From Pseudarthrobacter sp. Fe7 (GTDB lineage Bacteria; Actinomycetota; Actinomycetes; Actinomycetales; Micrococcaceae): a stretch of DNA of 64,000 nucleotides. The translations under genes and the position numbers were made by a program. The stretch spans positions 2,294,001 to 2,358,000 of the forward strand of contig CP099977.1 of NCBI GenBank assembly GCA_024372495.1. The letters run 5' to 3'. The notes beneath the pieces were generated by a model that saw only the letters and a program-made list of their open reading frames with translations, had not been told where the DNA came from and did not search any database. Shown here piece by piece: positions 38,776 through 49,565 of the stretch; position 1 is the stretch's first letter; each line of letters begins with the position of its first letter.

Positions 38776-40332
38776 GTGACTGCTCCAGAGAAAACGCCGT
38801 TCTACATCACCACGGCCATCACCTATCCCAACGGCGTGCCGCACATCGGCCACGCGTACGAGTACATAGCCACTGACGCCATGGCGCGCTTCAAGCGCCT
38901 GGACGGCTATGACGTGATGTTCCTGACCGGCACGGACGAGCACGGCATGAAGATCGCCCAGGCCGCCGAAAAAGAAGGCATCGCGCCCAAGGAACTGGTG
39001 AACCGGAACGCGGACATCTACAGGGCCGCGCACTCCGCCCTGGGGATCAGCTATGACCGCTTCATCCGCACCACGGACGAGGACCACTACACGGCCTCGC
39101 AGGCGCTCTGGAAGAAGATGGAGGCCAACGGCGACATCTACCTCTCCAAGTACGAGGGCTGGTACTCCGTCCGGGACGAAGCGTTCTACGTCGAGGACGA
39201 CACCGTGGTGAAGGACGACGGCGTGCGCTACTCGAAAGAGACGGACACCGAGGTGACGTGGACGGCGGAGGAGAGCTACTTCTTCCGGCTGTCCGCCTAC
39301 CAGGACAAGCTGCTCGCACTCTACGAATCGCACCCCGAGTTCGGCGCCCCGCAGTACCGCTTCAACGAGGTCATCAGCTTTGTCAAGCGCGGCCTGGAGG
39401 ACCTCTCCATCAGCCGGACCACCTTCGACTGGGGCGTTCCCGTCCCCGGCAACGACAAGCACGTCATGTATGTCTGGGTGGATGCGCTGACCAACTACCT
39501 GACCGGCGTTGGCTACCCGGACGTGGAGTCGGAGAAGTTCCGGAAGTTCTGGCCGGCCGACGTCCACGTCATCGGCAAGGACATCTCCCGGTTCCACGCC
39601 ATCTACTGGCCCGCCTTCCTGATGAGCGCCGGTCTTGAGCTGCCCAAGCGCGTGATGATCCACGGTTTCCTGCACAACAACGGGGTCAAGATGTCCAAGT
39701 CCCTGGGCAACGTGGTGGCACCGGCGGACTTCGTAGCGCGCTACGGCCTGGACCAGGTCCGGTTCTTCTTCCTGCGCGAGGTCCCCTTCGGTGCCGACGG
39801 CAGCTACAACCATGAAGCCATCGTGGGCCGGATGAACTCGGACCTGGCCAACAACTTCGGCAACCTGGCCCAGCGCTCCCTGTCCATGGTGGCCAAGAAC
39901 TGCGGTGCGGCGGTGCCCACTCCGGGCACGTTCACTGCGGAAGACAACGCCATCCTTGGCCAGGCAAACGGACTGCTCGAGTCTGCCCGTGCCGCCTTCG
40001 ACAAGCAGGAGTTCAGCCGCGCGCTGGAAGCGATCTGGGGCGTGCTGCACCACACCAACGCCTACTTCGCGGACCAGGCGCCCTGGGTCCTGCGGAAGAC
40101 CGACGTCGAACGCATGAACACCGTCCTGTATGTCACGCTGGAGGTGCTCCGTGTGGTTGCGATCCTGGCGCAGCCGGTCATGCCGGATGCAACGGCCAGG
40201 CTCCTGGACGCACTCGGCCAGTCCGAAGGCGGCGCCCGGCAGTTCACGGCGATCGGCACGCCCATTGCGCCGGGCACCGCGTTGCCCGCTCCCACCCCGG
40301 TGTTCCCCAAGTTCGAAGAACCGGCGGAGTAG
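38776..40332 (+). CDS. metG: Methionyl-tRNA synthetase
   Basis: An intact class I synthetase of 518 residues. The HIGH signature is in [12 protein letters not shown] and the KMSKS loop is in [10 protein letters not shown]. No C-terminal tRNA-binding (EMAP-like) domain is present. The zinc-knuckle cysteines are absent, so it is the short actinobacterial form. It starts with GTG 38776. It is not obviously coupled to the ABC genes 35 bases upstream. Confidence 0.97.
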   Translation: MTAPEKTPFYITTAITYPNGVPHIGHAYEYIATDAMARFKRLDGYDVMFLTGTDEHGMKIAQAAEKEGIAPKELVNRNADIYRAAHSALGISYDRFIRTTDEDHYTASQALWKKMEANGDIYLSKYEGWYSVRDEAFYVEDDTVVKDDGVRYSKETDTEVTWTAEESYFFRLSAYQDKLLALYESHPEFGAPQYRFNEVISFVKRGLEDLSISRTTFDWGVPVPGNDKHVMYVWVDALTNYLTGVGYPDVESEKFRKFWPADVHVIGKDISRFHAIYWPAFLMSAGLELPKRVMIHGFLHNNGVKMSKSLGNVVAPADFVARYGLDQVRFFFLREVPFGADGSYNHEAIVGRMNSDLANNFGNLAQRSLSMVAKNCGAAVPTPGTFTAEDNAILGQANGLLESARAAFDKQEFSRALEAIWGVLHHTNAYFADQAPWVLRKTDVERMNTVLYVTLEVLRVVAILAQPVMPDATARLLDALGQSEGGARQFTAIGTPIAPGTALPAPTPVFPKFEEPAE

Positions 40333-40374
40333 GTTCGGCCCACCCGGCCTGCCGGCGGATGCGCTTGTGTCCAA

Positions 40375-40418
40375 AAGCTGAGACAGCTTGACCAGCATAT
40401 GGATGTCTTGGCTACCCT
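40375..40418 (+). promoter_or_regulatory. leuB promoter with overlapping palindrome
   Basis: AAGCTG-AGA-CAGCTT (40375-40389) is a perfect 6-3-6 inverted repeat whose right arm overlaps a -35-like TTGACC (40388-40393). A -10-like TACCCT (40413-40418) follows after 19 bases and sits just before the ATG at 40425, implying a nearly leaderless message. A protein on the palindrome would block RNA polymerase. The palindrome differs from the TCTCA-N5-TGAGA box. Confidence 0.55.
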
Positions 40419-40424
40419 GAAAAC

Positions 40425-41477
40425 ATGAGCGCATCCTCCATTGACCTTGCAGTTATTCCCGGCGACGGCATCGGCCCCGAAGTCATTGCCGAGGCCCTCA
40501 AAGTCCTGGAAAAGGCTGTGGCCGCGGAGGGCGTGGAACTCAAGCCGACGCACTACGAACTCGGCGCCGAGCACTGGCTCGCCACGGGGAGACCCTGCCC
40601 GATGAAGTCCTGGCGGACTTGAAGACGCGCGACGCCATCCTCTTCGGCGCCGTGGGTGCCGCGCCCGGCGACACCCGCATCCCGTCCGGAATCATCGAGC
40701 GCGAGCCTGCTCCTCAAGCTGCGCTTCAGCCTGGACCACTACGTCAACCTGCGGCCTTCCCGGCTTTACGGAACTGTCGGCAGCCCCCTTGCCAACCCCG
40801 GCACCATCGACTTCATCGTGGTCCGCGAAGGCACCGAGGGTCCGTACGTGGGCAACGGCGGGACCCTGCGGGCAGGAACCCCGCACGAGGTGGCCACGGA
40901 AGTATCCCTGAACACGGCCCACGGCGTGGAGCGCGTTGTCCGCGACGCCTTCCGCCGTGCCAGCGCACGGGAGCGCAGGCACGTCACCCTGGTGCACAAG
41001 CACAACGTCCTGGTTTTCGCCGGCCACCTGTGGAAGCGCACGGTCGAGGCCGTGGCCCAGGAATTCCCCGAGGTCACCCACGACTACCTGCACGTGGACG
41101 CTGCCACCATCTTCATGGTCACGGACCCGTCCCGCTTCGACGTGATTGTCACTGACAACCTGTTCGGCGACATCATCACCGACCTCGCCGCGGCCATCAC
41201 CGGCGGCATCGGCCTGGCTGCCTCCGGGAACATCAACATGGACCGGACGGCACCGTCCATGTTCGAGCCGGTCCACGGATCTGCGCCGGACATCGCCGGC
41301 CAGGGCAAGGCAGATCCCACCGCGGCCATCCTCTCCGCCGCCCTCCTGCTGGACCACCTGGGCTACACCGAAGCCGCCCGCAGGATCGAAGCGGCAGTGG
41401 TTGCCGACGTCGAAAAGCGCGACGGCACCGCACGCAGCACCAGCGCCGTGGGCGACGCCATCGCCGCAGGACTCTAG
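40425..41477 (+). CDS. leuB: 3-isopropylmalate dehydrogenase, two frameshifts
   Basis: LeuB oxidises and decarboxylates 3-isopropylmalate in leucine synthesis. It opens [20 protein letters not shown]. The substrate region shows [20 protein letters not shown] and [15 protein letters not shown]. The metal-binding [20 protein letters not shown] and the NAD site [18 protein letters not shown] follow. At about 40591 GGGGGAGA has lost a G ([11 protein letters not shown] restored). At 40703-40709 GAGCTG reads GAGCCTG. The two errors cancel in frame, giving 350 residues. The gene is monocistronic or heads leuB-ilvE. Confidence 0.96.
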
Positions 41478-41580
41478 CCCGCGCCGGGGCCTCCGGCATC
41501 GGGCGTAAGCTTGTCTCGAATCACCAAATGCCGCTTCGCCATTCAGCGCTGAACCCGGGGCGGCCGATCGTGGAGGAACC

Positions 41581-42694
41581 ATGACCCAGACTGCCCATGG
41601 CGTCGAATTCACCCGGCAGCCCTCGGAGAACCCGAAGTCTGCCGAAGAGCGTGCAGCCATCCTGGCGAACCCGGGATTCGGCAACTACTTCACCGACCAC
41701 ACCGCCATCGTCGACTACAGCGTGGACGCGGACGGCAACGGCGGGTGGCACGACGCCCGGATCGAGCCTTACGGCCCCATCGTCCTGGATCCCTCCGCCG
41801 CCGTCTTCCACTACGGCCAGGAGATATTCGAAGGACTCAAGGCCTACAGGCATGCGGACGGCTCCGTGTGGACCTTCCGGCCTGAGGCCAACGCAGCGCG
41901 CCTGAACAAGTCCGCCCGCCGTCTGGCCCTGCCGGAACTTCCGGCCGAGTACTTCCTCAGCGCCATCCGCGAGCCTGGTGGCAGCCGACAAGGAATGGGT
42001 GCCCTCCGGCGACGGCGAGGCCCTGTACCTGCGCCCCTTCATGATCGCGACAGAGGCTTTCCTGGGTGTCCGCGCTGCGCGTGAAGTATCCTTTCGTGTC
42101 ATTGCATCGCCCGCCGGCAACTACTTCGGCGGCGAGCTCAAGCCGGTGTCCATCTGGATTTCCCGCCAGTACGCCCGCGCCGGCCGGGGCGGGACCGGTG
42201 ATGCCAAGTGCGGCGGCAACTACGCAGCCTCGCTGATCGCGCAGCAGGAGGCAGAGGCCAACGGCTGCAAGCAGGTCCTGTTCCTTGACCAGGCCAATGA
42301 CAACGCCGTGGAAGAGTTGGGCGGCATGAACGTTTTCTTCGTCATGAAGGACGGCTCGCTGGCCACGCCCGCGCTCACCGGCACCATCCTGGAAGGCGTC
42401 ACCCGGATGTCGGTGATCCAGGTGGCCAAGGACATGGGCCGCGACGTTGCCGAGCGGAAGATCACCCTGGACGAATGGCGCGACGGCGTTGCTTCCGGCG
42501 ACATCGCGGAGGTATTCGCCTGTGGCACGGCCGCCGTGATCACCCCCATTGGGGTACTTAAGGACGCCACCGAGTTCATCGGTTCCGAGGACGCCAAGGC
42601 GGGCGAGACCACCATGGCCATCCGCGAGAAGCTCCTTGGCATCCAGACCGGCGCCGAGCCGGACACGCACGGCTGGCTGACCCGCCTGGCGTAG
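41581..42694 (+). CDS. ilvE: Branched-chain amino acid aminotransferase, frameshifted
   Basis: This fold-type IV PLP enzyme transfers amino groups in the last step of valine, leucine and isoleucine synthesis. Near residue 70 it has [20 protein letters not shown]. The PLP lysine region is [15 protein letters not shown], and [11 protein letters not shown] and the GTAAVITP tail loop follow. At 41971-41977 GAGCTG reads GAGCCTG, splitting the gene at residue 131. Corrected length is 370 residues, normal for the actinobacterial enzyme. The start is ATG 41581 after TGGAGGAACC. A strong hairpin follows. Confidence 0.96.
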
Positions 42695-42716
42695 TCCACC
42701 GCTTTCATAACGTACG

Positions 42717-42752
42717 ACGGCGCCTGCCGGACTTTGGTCCGGCAGGCGCCGT
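42717..42752. terminator. Bidirectional terminator between ilvE and a convergent gene
   Basis: ACGGCGCCTGCCGGAC (42717-42732) and GTCCGGCAGGCGCCGT (42737-42752) form a perfect 16-bp stem with a TTTG loop between convergent genes. Confidence 0.85.
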
Positions 42753-42778
42753 CCTTCGTTAGTCGCCCGGCGGATGAC

Positions 42779-43372
42779 CTAGCGGCGTGCTGCCTTGCGG
42801 GCGGCGTTCTTCATGGCTTTGCGGGACACGGGCTTGAGTGCCTTCCGGGCGGCTTCCTCGGCCAAAGCCCGGTTACGCCGGGCGTCGATGATGTCATTCC
42901 AAAGGGTGGTGGCGAAAGTGCCGCCGTCCTGGGCGTAGACGTCATAGGGGTAGCCGGCGTAGACAGATGGCGTGCTGCCGCCGCTGAACAGGTCCTTGTT
43001 GTTGGCCTTCGCTACCGCGTCGCCCACAGCCCAGGTCCGGGTCAGGTGGCGGGTGAGGTTCTCCTGCACGAAGACAGTGGCGTCACTGGAGCGGGAGGCC
43101 TGGTCCAGCAGCGTTTCCAGGTCCGAGGCGATCAGTGCGGCTCCGGCCTGGTCCGCAGGTGCGGAGGCGGCGGCCAGTTCCGCGGCGATACCGCGGACGG
43201 CGTCCGTCCAGTCGGTGGTTTCGCGGAACTTCTTCCAGGTGGGAAACCAGATGATGCTGCCGGTCGCGTGGTTGTGGATATGCAGCAGGCCGGTGGCCTT
43301 TTCGGTTGCCGAGTGGTCGTGGCCGTCTGCGTCAGCCCGGGCGAGGAGGTCTGCGATTGATGGTGTGCTCAT
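42779..43372 (-). CDS. Hypothetical protein with a basic C-terminal tail
   Basis: I do not recognise the family. The 197-residue protein is soluble and has no signal peptide. The N-terminal half includes HSATEKATGLLHIHNHATGS followed by IIWFPTWKKF. The middle is helical and Ala-rich. It contains VFVQENLTRHLTRTWAVGDA and a Gly/Tyr-rich segment YAGYPYDVYAQDGGTF. The last 35 residues are strongly basic and Ala-rich (SRKAMKNAARKAARR), resembling nucleic-acid-binding tails. The normal codon use and clean start suggest a real gene. It is convergent with ilvE and divergent from the MBL-fold gene. Confidence 0.7.
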   Translation of the reverse strand: MSTPSIADLLARADADGHDHSATEKATGLLHIHNHATGSIIWFPTWKKFRETTDWTDAVRGIAAELAAASAPADQAGAALIASDLETLLDQASRSSDATVFVQENLTRHLTRTWAVGDAVAKANNKDLFSGGSTPSVYAGYPYDVYAQDGGTFATTLWNDIIDARRNRALAEEAARKALKPVSRKAMKNAARKAARR

Positions 43373-43504
43373 GGGGGATTCGGCTTCCTGGTGGAGATCG
43401 TTGTGTTGTCATTGGTTGCCAACCCGCGTCCGCTGCTGTTCTATTCCGCCGGCGTTCACCGGGATGGGCTGGGGAGGGACGGTTCTAAATGCAAGGATGG
43501 GTCA

Positions 43505-44326
43505 GTGACGTCAGTTTCCGGCCCTGTCCTGCGGCGCAGCAGTGGGCTAACACGGTTCATCCTTGCCCCCAACCCCGGCCCCATGAGCCTGGACGGCACC
43601 AACTCCTATGTCCTCCGCGCCCCCGAACAGGCCTCCGTGGTGGTGGTGGATCCGGGACCGGAGGATGAAACGCACCTGCGGGCGCTGGCCGGTACCGGCG
43701 CCGTCGAACTGATCCTGGTGACCCACCGGCACGCGGACCATACGGCGGGCTCGGGCCGCCTGCACCAGCTCACCGGCGCGCCGGTCCGCGCCATGGATCC
43801 CAACCACTGCCAGGGCGGGGGAGAACCCCTTGGCCACGGGGAAATGGTCCGTGCGGCAGGTGTGGACATCACGGTGCTCGCCACTCCGGGCCACACTTCC
43901 GACTCCGTCTGCTTCTACCTGCCGGCAGACGGGCAGGCTGGTTCCGTGCTGACAGGTGACACCATCCTCGGCCGCGGGACCACGGTGCTGGACTACCCGG
44001 ACGGGACGCTGGGCGACTACCTTGCGTCCCTGGACCAGTTGGCGGCCCTGGGTGCTCCCACGGTCCTGCCGGCCCACGGACCGGTGCTGCCGTCCCTGGC
44101 AGCCGTCGTCCGCGATTACCGGACGCACCGCGAGGAACGGCTGGCGCAAATCCGGGCTGCGCTGCGCCGGCTGGGCCCGGACGCCTCCGTAGGCGAGGTG
44201 GCTGACGCCGTCTATGCCGACGTCGGGCCTTCCGTCAGGCGCGCCGCCGAACTGTCCGTGGCCGCCCAGCTTACCTACTTGCGCGGCGGCGGGGGTGGAG
44301 GGCAGGCGGCGCCGGCGGGACGGTAG
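43505..44326 (+). CDS. Metallo-beta-lactamase-fold hydrolase
   Basis: The GTG at 43505 follows GCAAGGATGGG, a good ribosome site. The 273-residue protein has the metal motif THRHADHTAGS (HxHxDH), TPGHTSDSVCFY (third His), LTGDTILGRG (bridging Asp) and LPAHGP (last His). A C-terminal winged-helix-like region (about 215-265) fits the LACTB2/ribonuclease Z-like branch. Members hydrolyse thioesters or RNA. The exact substrate cannot be read. It is followed by the FAH-family gene after 10 bases. Confidence 0.9.
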   Translation: MTSVSGPVLRRSSGLTRFILAPNPGPMSLDGTNSYVLRAPEQASVVVVDPGPEDETHLRALAGTGAVELILVTHRHADHTAGSGRLHQLTGAPVRAMDPNHCQGGGEPLGHGEMVRAAGVDITVLATPGHTSDSVCFYLPADGQAGSVLTGDTILGRGTTVLDYPDGTLGDYLASLDQLAALGAPTVLPAHGPVLPSLAAVVRDYRTHREERLAQIRAALRRLGPDASVGEVADAVYADVGPSVRRAAELSVAAQLTYLRGGGGGGQAAPAGR

Positions 44327-44336
44327 GGTAGGAGCC

Positions 44337-45112
44337 ATGCGTATTGCCAGGTTTGTCGTCGATTCCGATCCCCTGTACGGCGTTGTGGAAGGTGCCCCGG
44401 GCAGTGAGGAAATCACTGTCATCCACGGCGACCCTTTTTCAACGGCGTGGAGCGCACGTCCGTGCGCCACAAGCTGGAGGACGTGCGGCTGCTGGCGCCC
44501 ATCATTCCCCGGAGCAAGGTGATCGGCGTGGGCCGGAACTTCGTCGAGCACGCCCATGAGCTCGGCAATGAGGTGCCCGCCCAGCCATTGCTGTTCCTGA
44601 AGCCCAACACCGCCGTGGTGGGCCCGAACGATCCCGTGGTGCTGCCGGAATTCTCCGAAGAAGTCTCCTTTGAAGCTGAACTCTGCGTGGTCATCGGCCG
44701 CATCTGCAAGGACGTGCCGGAAGACCGTGCGGATGACGTCATCTTCGGGTACACCTGCGGCAATGACCTCACGGCCCGCGACGTCCAGAAGACGGACCTG
44801 CAGTGGACCCGGGCTAAGGGCTTTGACACCTCGGCCCCGCTTGGGCCGTGGATCGAAACCGACCTGGACACGGAAGACCTGCAGATCCAGGGCCGGCTCA
44901 ACGGGGAGGTGCGCCAGGACGGCAGCACCAGCCAGATGATCCGCGGCGTCCGCGAACTGGTGTCTGTCGTATCGCAGGCGTTCACCCTGCTTCCCGGCGA
45001 TGTGATCATGACCGGCACGCCCGCCGGCGTGGGCCTGGTCAAGGAGGGCGACCGCTTCGAGGTGGAAATCGAGGGCATCGGCCGGCTGTCCAACCCGATC
45101 GTCCGTCGGTAG
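44337..45112 (+). CDS. Fumarylacetoacetate hydrolase (FAH)-family protein, frameshifted
   Basis: The start is ATG 44337 after GGTAGGAGCC. Near 44432-44436 a run of six Ts reads as five, so GDPFFNGVERTS is broken. With one T restored the protein is 258 residues. The FAH core is clear: VIGVGRNFVEHAHELGNE, the metal-binding SFEAELCVVIGR (Glu-x-Glu), GYTCGNDLTARDVQ and IMTGTPAGVGLV. The family includes acylpyruvases, oxaloacetate decarboxylases and homoprotocatechuate isomerases. This gene is often found just before gltX in actinobacteria. The specific reaction is not assigned. Confidence 0.9.
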
Positions 45113-45181
45113 CAGCGACCCGGGCACCGTCCCGCCGTACGGAAGGCCCGGCCCGGCCAGGCGGGTAAAGTTGAAGCCATT

Positions 45182-46695
45182 ATGAGTATCGCTTCTTCGT
45201 CACCTGCCGCCGCCATCCCGTCCGTCACCGCAGAAACGCCCGTCCGGGTACGGTTCTGCCCCTCACCCACGGGCACTCCGCACGTTGGTTTGGTCCGGAC
45301 GGCCCTGTTCAACTGGGCCTACGCGCGCCACACCAACGGCACGCTGGTTTTCCGGATCGAGGACACGGACGCGGCGCGCGACAGCGAGGAGAGCTACCAC
45401 CAGCTGCTGGACGCGCTGAAGTGGCTGGGCATCGACTGGGACGAGGGCGTGGAGGTGGGCGGCCCGCATGAGCCGTACCGGCAGTCCCAGCGCGGCGACA
45501 TATACCAGGACGTCATCAAGCGGCTGCATGAGGCAGGGTTCATCTACGAATCCTTCTCCACCCCGGAAGAGATCGAGGCGCGGCACCGCGCCGCGGGCAG
45601 GGACCCGAAGCTTGGCTACGACGGCTTTGACCGGCACCTGACCGATGAGCAGCTGGCACAGTACCGGGCGGAGGGCCGGCAGGCTGTCCTTCGCCTGCGG
45701 ATGCCGGACGAGGACATCACCTTCACCGACCTGGTCCGCGGCGACATCACCTTCAAGGCCGGATCCGTCCCCGACTTCGCCGTGGTGCGTGCCAACGGCG
45801 CGCCGCTGTACACCCTGGTCAACCCCGTGGATGACGCGCTGATGGGCATCACGCACGTTCTTCGAGGCGAGGACCTGCTCAGCTCCACGCCGCGCCAGGT
45901 TGCCCTGTACCGCGCGCTTTACGCCATTGGCGTTGCTGAGTACATGCCGGAGTTCGGCCACCTGCCATACGTCATGGGCCAGGGCAACAAGAAGCTGTCC
46001 AAGCGGGACCCCGAGTCCAGCCTGTTCCTGCACCGCGAGCGTGGCTTCATCCCGGAGGGGCTGCTGAACTACCTGTCCCTGCTGGGCTGGTCCCTCAGCG
46101 CGGACGAGGACATCTTCACAGTGGAACAGCTCGTGGAGCACTTCGACATCCACGACGTCCTGGGCAACCCGGCCCGCTTCGACCTCAAGAAGGCCGAGGC
46201 CATCAACGGCACCCACGTCCGGATGCTCGATCCCAAGGTGTTCCGCGACCGGGTGGCGCACTACCTGCGCGAGGCGGGCCTGGTGGGGAGATCCTGACCG
46301 ACCGCGAGGAAGAGATCCTCACCGAAGCTGCGCCCCTGATCCAGGAGCGCATTACGCTGCTTGGCGAAGCGCCCGGGATGCTGGCGTTCCTGTTCAAGGC
46401 TGATGACGCCGTCGATGTTGCCGATGATGCCCGCAAGGGCCTTCCCGCCAACCTTCCCGAGGTGCTGGACGCCGCCATCGCCGCCCTTGCGCCGGCGAAG
46501 GACTGGACGGCGGAGAACATCCAGGCTGCACTCAAGCAGGCCCTGGTGGAGGACATGGGCATCAAGCCGAGGCTCGCCTTCGGCCCGGTCCGCACAGCGG
46601 TTTCCGGCCGCCGCGTGTCGCCGCCGCTGTTTGAGTCCATGGTGATCCTGGGCAAGGAGTCATCCCTGCGCCGGCTCCGCGCCTTCCGCGGCTGA
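45182..46695 (+). CDS. gltX: Glutamyl-tRNA synthetase, frameshifted near the C-terminus
   Basis: The HIGH-like signature is in [20 protein letters not shown] and the KMSKS-like loop is [12 protein letters not shown]. At about 46286 GGGGGAGA has lost a G. Restoring it gives [14 protein letters not shown] and leads through the anticodon-binding domain to TGA 46693-46695, 504 residues in all, the normal size. Most actinobacteria lack GlnRS, so GltX usually also charges tRNA-Gln for amidation by GatCAB; tRNA-Gln and tRNA-Glu lie 3 kb downstream. The stop overlaps the HAD gene ATG. Confidence 0.96.
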
Positions 46696-47432
46696 TGGCC
46701 GCCCCCAGCCAGGCACCCGCCGGCGTACTGAAGACAGCCTTCGGCACTGTCCGTGGTGTCCTGTTCGACATTGACGACACTTTGGTGGACCTTGAGTTTT
46801 CGATGACCACCGCCCTGCGCGAGGTCAGTGAACACCTCCTGCCCGGCCTCGACCAGGCCGGGTGGGAGCGGTTCGGGCGCATCTTTACGCACGAAACCAC
46901 GCACTACTACGACCGCTACCTGGCCGGCGAGCTGACCTTCAACGAACAGCGCCTGCTTCGCGGCCGGGCAGCCCTGGGCCATTTCGGTGTGGAACTGGCG
47001 GACGGCGAGGAATCGCACCGGTGGCTGAGCGCCTACATGGAGAAGCAGCCGGCATACGTGAAGCCGTTTCCCGATGTGCTGCCCCTGCTGGACGTCCTGG
47101 ACAGCGCGGGCATCCCCTATGGTGCCGTGAGCAACAATGTCCACGATTACCAGCGGGCCAAGCTGGACGGTGCCGGGCTGGAACGGATCACCCACCTGGT
47201 GGGCACCGACACCTTGGGCGTCGCCAAACCCGACCCGGCCATTTACCTTGAAGGCGTCAGGCTCCTGGGTACCGCCCCTGCTGAGACCCTTTACGTGGGT
47301 GACAACCGGCTGCTGGACGCGGAAGGCTCCACGGCGGCCGGCTTGCTGGGCGTGTGGCTCAACCGCCAGGGCGAGGTCGTTGAGGGCTTCGACGGCGGCA
47401 TGCTGGCTTCGCTGGACCAACTGCTGCAGTAG
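46695..47432 (+). CDS. HAD-superfamily phosphatase
   Basis: The 245-residue protein carries the HAD motifs: nucleophile VLFDIDDTLVD, motif II in GAVSNN, Lys in LGVAKPDPAIY and the acidic motif VGDNRLLDAEG. A helical cap of about 80 residues sits after motif I. Its ATG shares one base with the gltX stop, so it is co-translated. Such HAD enzymes hydrolyse small phosphorylated metabolites. The substrate is unknown. The gene is intact. Confidence 0.92.
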   Translation: MAAPSQAPAGVLKTAFGTVRGVLFDIDDTLVDLEFSMTTALREVSEHLLPGLDQAGWERFGRIFTHETTHYYDRYLAGELTFNEQRLLRGRAALGHFGVELADGEESHRWLSAYMEKQPAYVKPFPDVLPLLDVLDSAGIPYGAVSNNVHDYQRAKLDGAGLERITHLVGTDTLGVAKPDPAIYLEGVRLLGTAPAETLYVGDNRLLDAEGSTAAGLLGVWLNRQGEVVEGFDGGMLASLDQLLQ

Positions 47433-47501
47433 GGCCTACGCGGTGACCGCGGCCCTCCTTCGAGGACCGGGGCCACCGCGGGGACGCCGGCGCTGCCGCC
47501 G

Positions 47502-49064
47502 TCAGGCTGTAACGGGACGCAGGGCACGCCTGCGAAGAACCAGATAGCCCCCGACGGCGACGGCCACCAGGAGTGCCACCAGCAGCAGTGCCACCGCAGG
47601 GTTGTCCAACCACGACGACGGCGACACGGCCGCCACCGTAGCGTGCAGATCCTGGGTGCCGGCCGCGATCCTCGAATTGCCGTCGGCCAGCTTGCCTGCA
47701 CCATCGGCGAGTTTCCCGGAGCCCTCGTCCAGCCTGCCGTTGCCGTCAGCCAGCTTCCCGCTTCCGTCAGCGAGCCTGGGCGGAACCCGTCTGCAGCTGC
47801 CCGGTGCCATGGCTCAGCGCGACAGTGCCGTCCGACAACGCCTCGGTGCCGGCCAGCAGGCCCGGGTTCGCAGGGTCGCCGCCGCCGTTGATTCCCGCAC
47901 TGAGTTTAGTGGTGCCGTCCTGAAGGTTGTTGGCGGCGTAAATCAGGCCGGGGCTGTCCGGGTTCCCGGGGACGCCGTCCATTCCCACCCTGATTTTCGC
48001 CGTGCCTTCGGCCAGCATCGATGTGCCCAGCACGACGCCCGGGTTTTGCGGGTCCGTGGCATTGAGCTTTTCCGCCAGGGTGGCAAAGCCCGCCTTCAGC
48101 CGGGCCGCGCCGTCATTCAACTGTGCGGCTCCCGCGTTCAACCTGCCGGTGCCCGCCTTCAGCTGCCCGGCGCCGTCGTTCAGCTTGGCTGCTCCAGCAT
48201 CGAGCGCCCCGCGCCTGCGTAGGCCCGCCGGCCGCCGTCGGCCAGCTTGGCGATCTGGTCCTTGACCACCGCAAGGGGCACCAGGCCCTGAGGCCCGTTT
48301 GCCGCAGCTTCGAGCTGGTCCAACCCTTGGCTGAGCGCGGCGAGCCCGTCGCCCTTGGTGGGATCGTTGCCTGCTCCGGGGTATCCCTTCAGCTGCGCTG
48401 TTCCGTTCTTCAGTGCCGCAGTTCCGGCGCTCAAGCTGGCAGCGCCGGCATCCAGTTGCCCGGCTCCATCTGCCAGGCGGCCGGTGCCGCCCGCCAGCTG
48501 GCCCGCTCCGTCGGCGAGGTTGTTCGGAGCGTTACCGGCCGCCGTCGGGGTCAAGGCCGCAGAAAGTGCCACGGCCCCTGCCTGGAGCTTCCTGGCGCCG
48601 TCATCCACCTGGTACACGCCCGGGACGAGTTTGTTCAGGACGTCATTCTGCAGCTTGGTGGTGCCGGCATGCAGCTTGTCCACGCCGGGGGCCAATTGGT
48701 CCCGGACTCCGGTGAAGATCTTCCCGGCGCCGGTCTGCAGTTCCGTCGCCCCCGCATTCAATGCGGTGCTGCCGTCCTTGAGCTTGACGGAGCCTTCCTT
48801 CACCTGCACGGCGCCTTTGCTCGCCGCACCTGCCCCCGTGGCCAGTTGGCCCGAGCCGTCCTTGAGTTGCGCCGCGCCCGCTGCCGCCTGCTCGGCGCCG
48901 TCCATGAGCTGAGCGGAACCACTGGAAATCTGGCCCGTGAGGTAGGTGTAGAAGGCAAGAAAAACGATGAGCAAGAGGGACAGGGTGATGATCGCGATGG
49001 ACTGTGACCGGGGTCTGGGCTTGGCTGCGGCAATGGTTGCTGTGCGGGTTGTCAACGCTGACAC
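47502..49064 (-). CDS. Membrane protein with long xxxLxxG heptad repeats, two frameshifts
   Basis: The protein has one N-terminal helix (IAIITLSLLLIVFLAFYTYL, about residues 23-42) and one C-terminal helix (AVALLLVALLVAVAVGGYLV) with an Arg tail. Between them are about 420 residues made largely of heptads such as DGAGQLAGGTGRLADGAGQL, the repeat seen in YhgE/Pip-like surface proteins. At about 48197 (plus strand) a run of five Cs reads as four. At 47772-47778 the expected GAGCTG reads GAGCCTG. Corrected length is 520 residues. The full YhgE membrane domain is missing, so the repeats are an outer-face rod held by two anchors. The function is unknown. Confidence 0.82.
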
Positions 49065-49366
49065 TTCCTAACTTTCCGCCGGACGACGCTGCCCGGGGGC
49101 GAAAACCGTGGCTGGTAAGGCGTTCCCGTTTTCCTCGTGGGTGCCCCACAGGCGGGGCAGGGAAGTTGTTACCGATCAGTAACTTACTCGAGGGTAACCA
49201 CAGGCCTGGTGGGTCGGCAAGGGTTTGGGCGAATCAGTCCGCAAGCGCGCCCCGCGTCCGCGCTGCCCTCGATTTGTGCGAGCCGAAAGTCTCGGGTAAA
49301 GTAATTTCTCGTGCTGAGGCGCACGGAGCAGGGAAAACGCCCTGAAAACCGGCCCGAAAGTATCAT
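49065..49366. other. Intergenic stretch without a recognised gene
   Basis: The 302 bases between the heptad-repeat gene and tRNA-Gln show no convincing ORF. The last 70 bases, before the tRNA, probably hold its promoter, but I cannot fix the -35 and -10 boxes. Confidence 0.5.
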
Positions 49367-49438
49367 TGGGATATGGTGTAATTGGCAACACTACGGTTTC
49401 TGGTACCGTCATTCTAGGTTCGAGTCCTGGTATCCCAG
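49367..49438 (+). tRNA. tRNA-Gln (anticodon CUG)
   Basis: Acceptor TGGGATA pairs with TATCCCA, with discriminator G. The anticodon loop is TTCTGGT (CTG) and the T arm contains GGTTCGAGTCC. CCA is not encoded. Confidence 0.95.
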
Positions 49439-49565
49439 CTCTGGTTTGCAGGCTGGTTCAGCCGCAAAACAGGAGGTTTCCAGTCGGTTCTCCGATTTGA
49501 AACCACGGCAAAGTGTGTGAAATACTCACTGAGCTTGAGCAGCGGAAACGCTGCCGGAAGTACGC

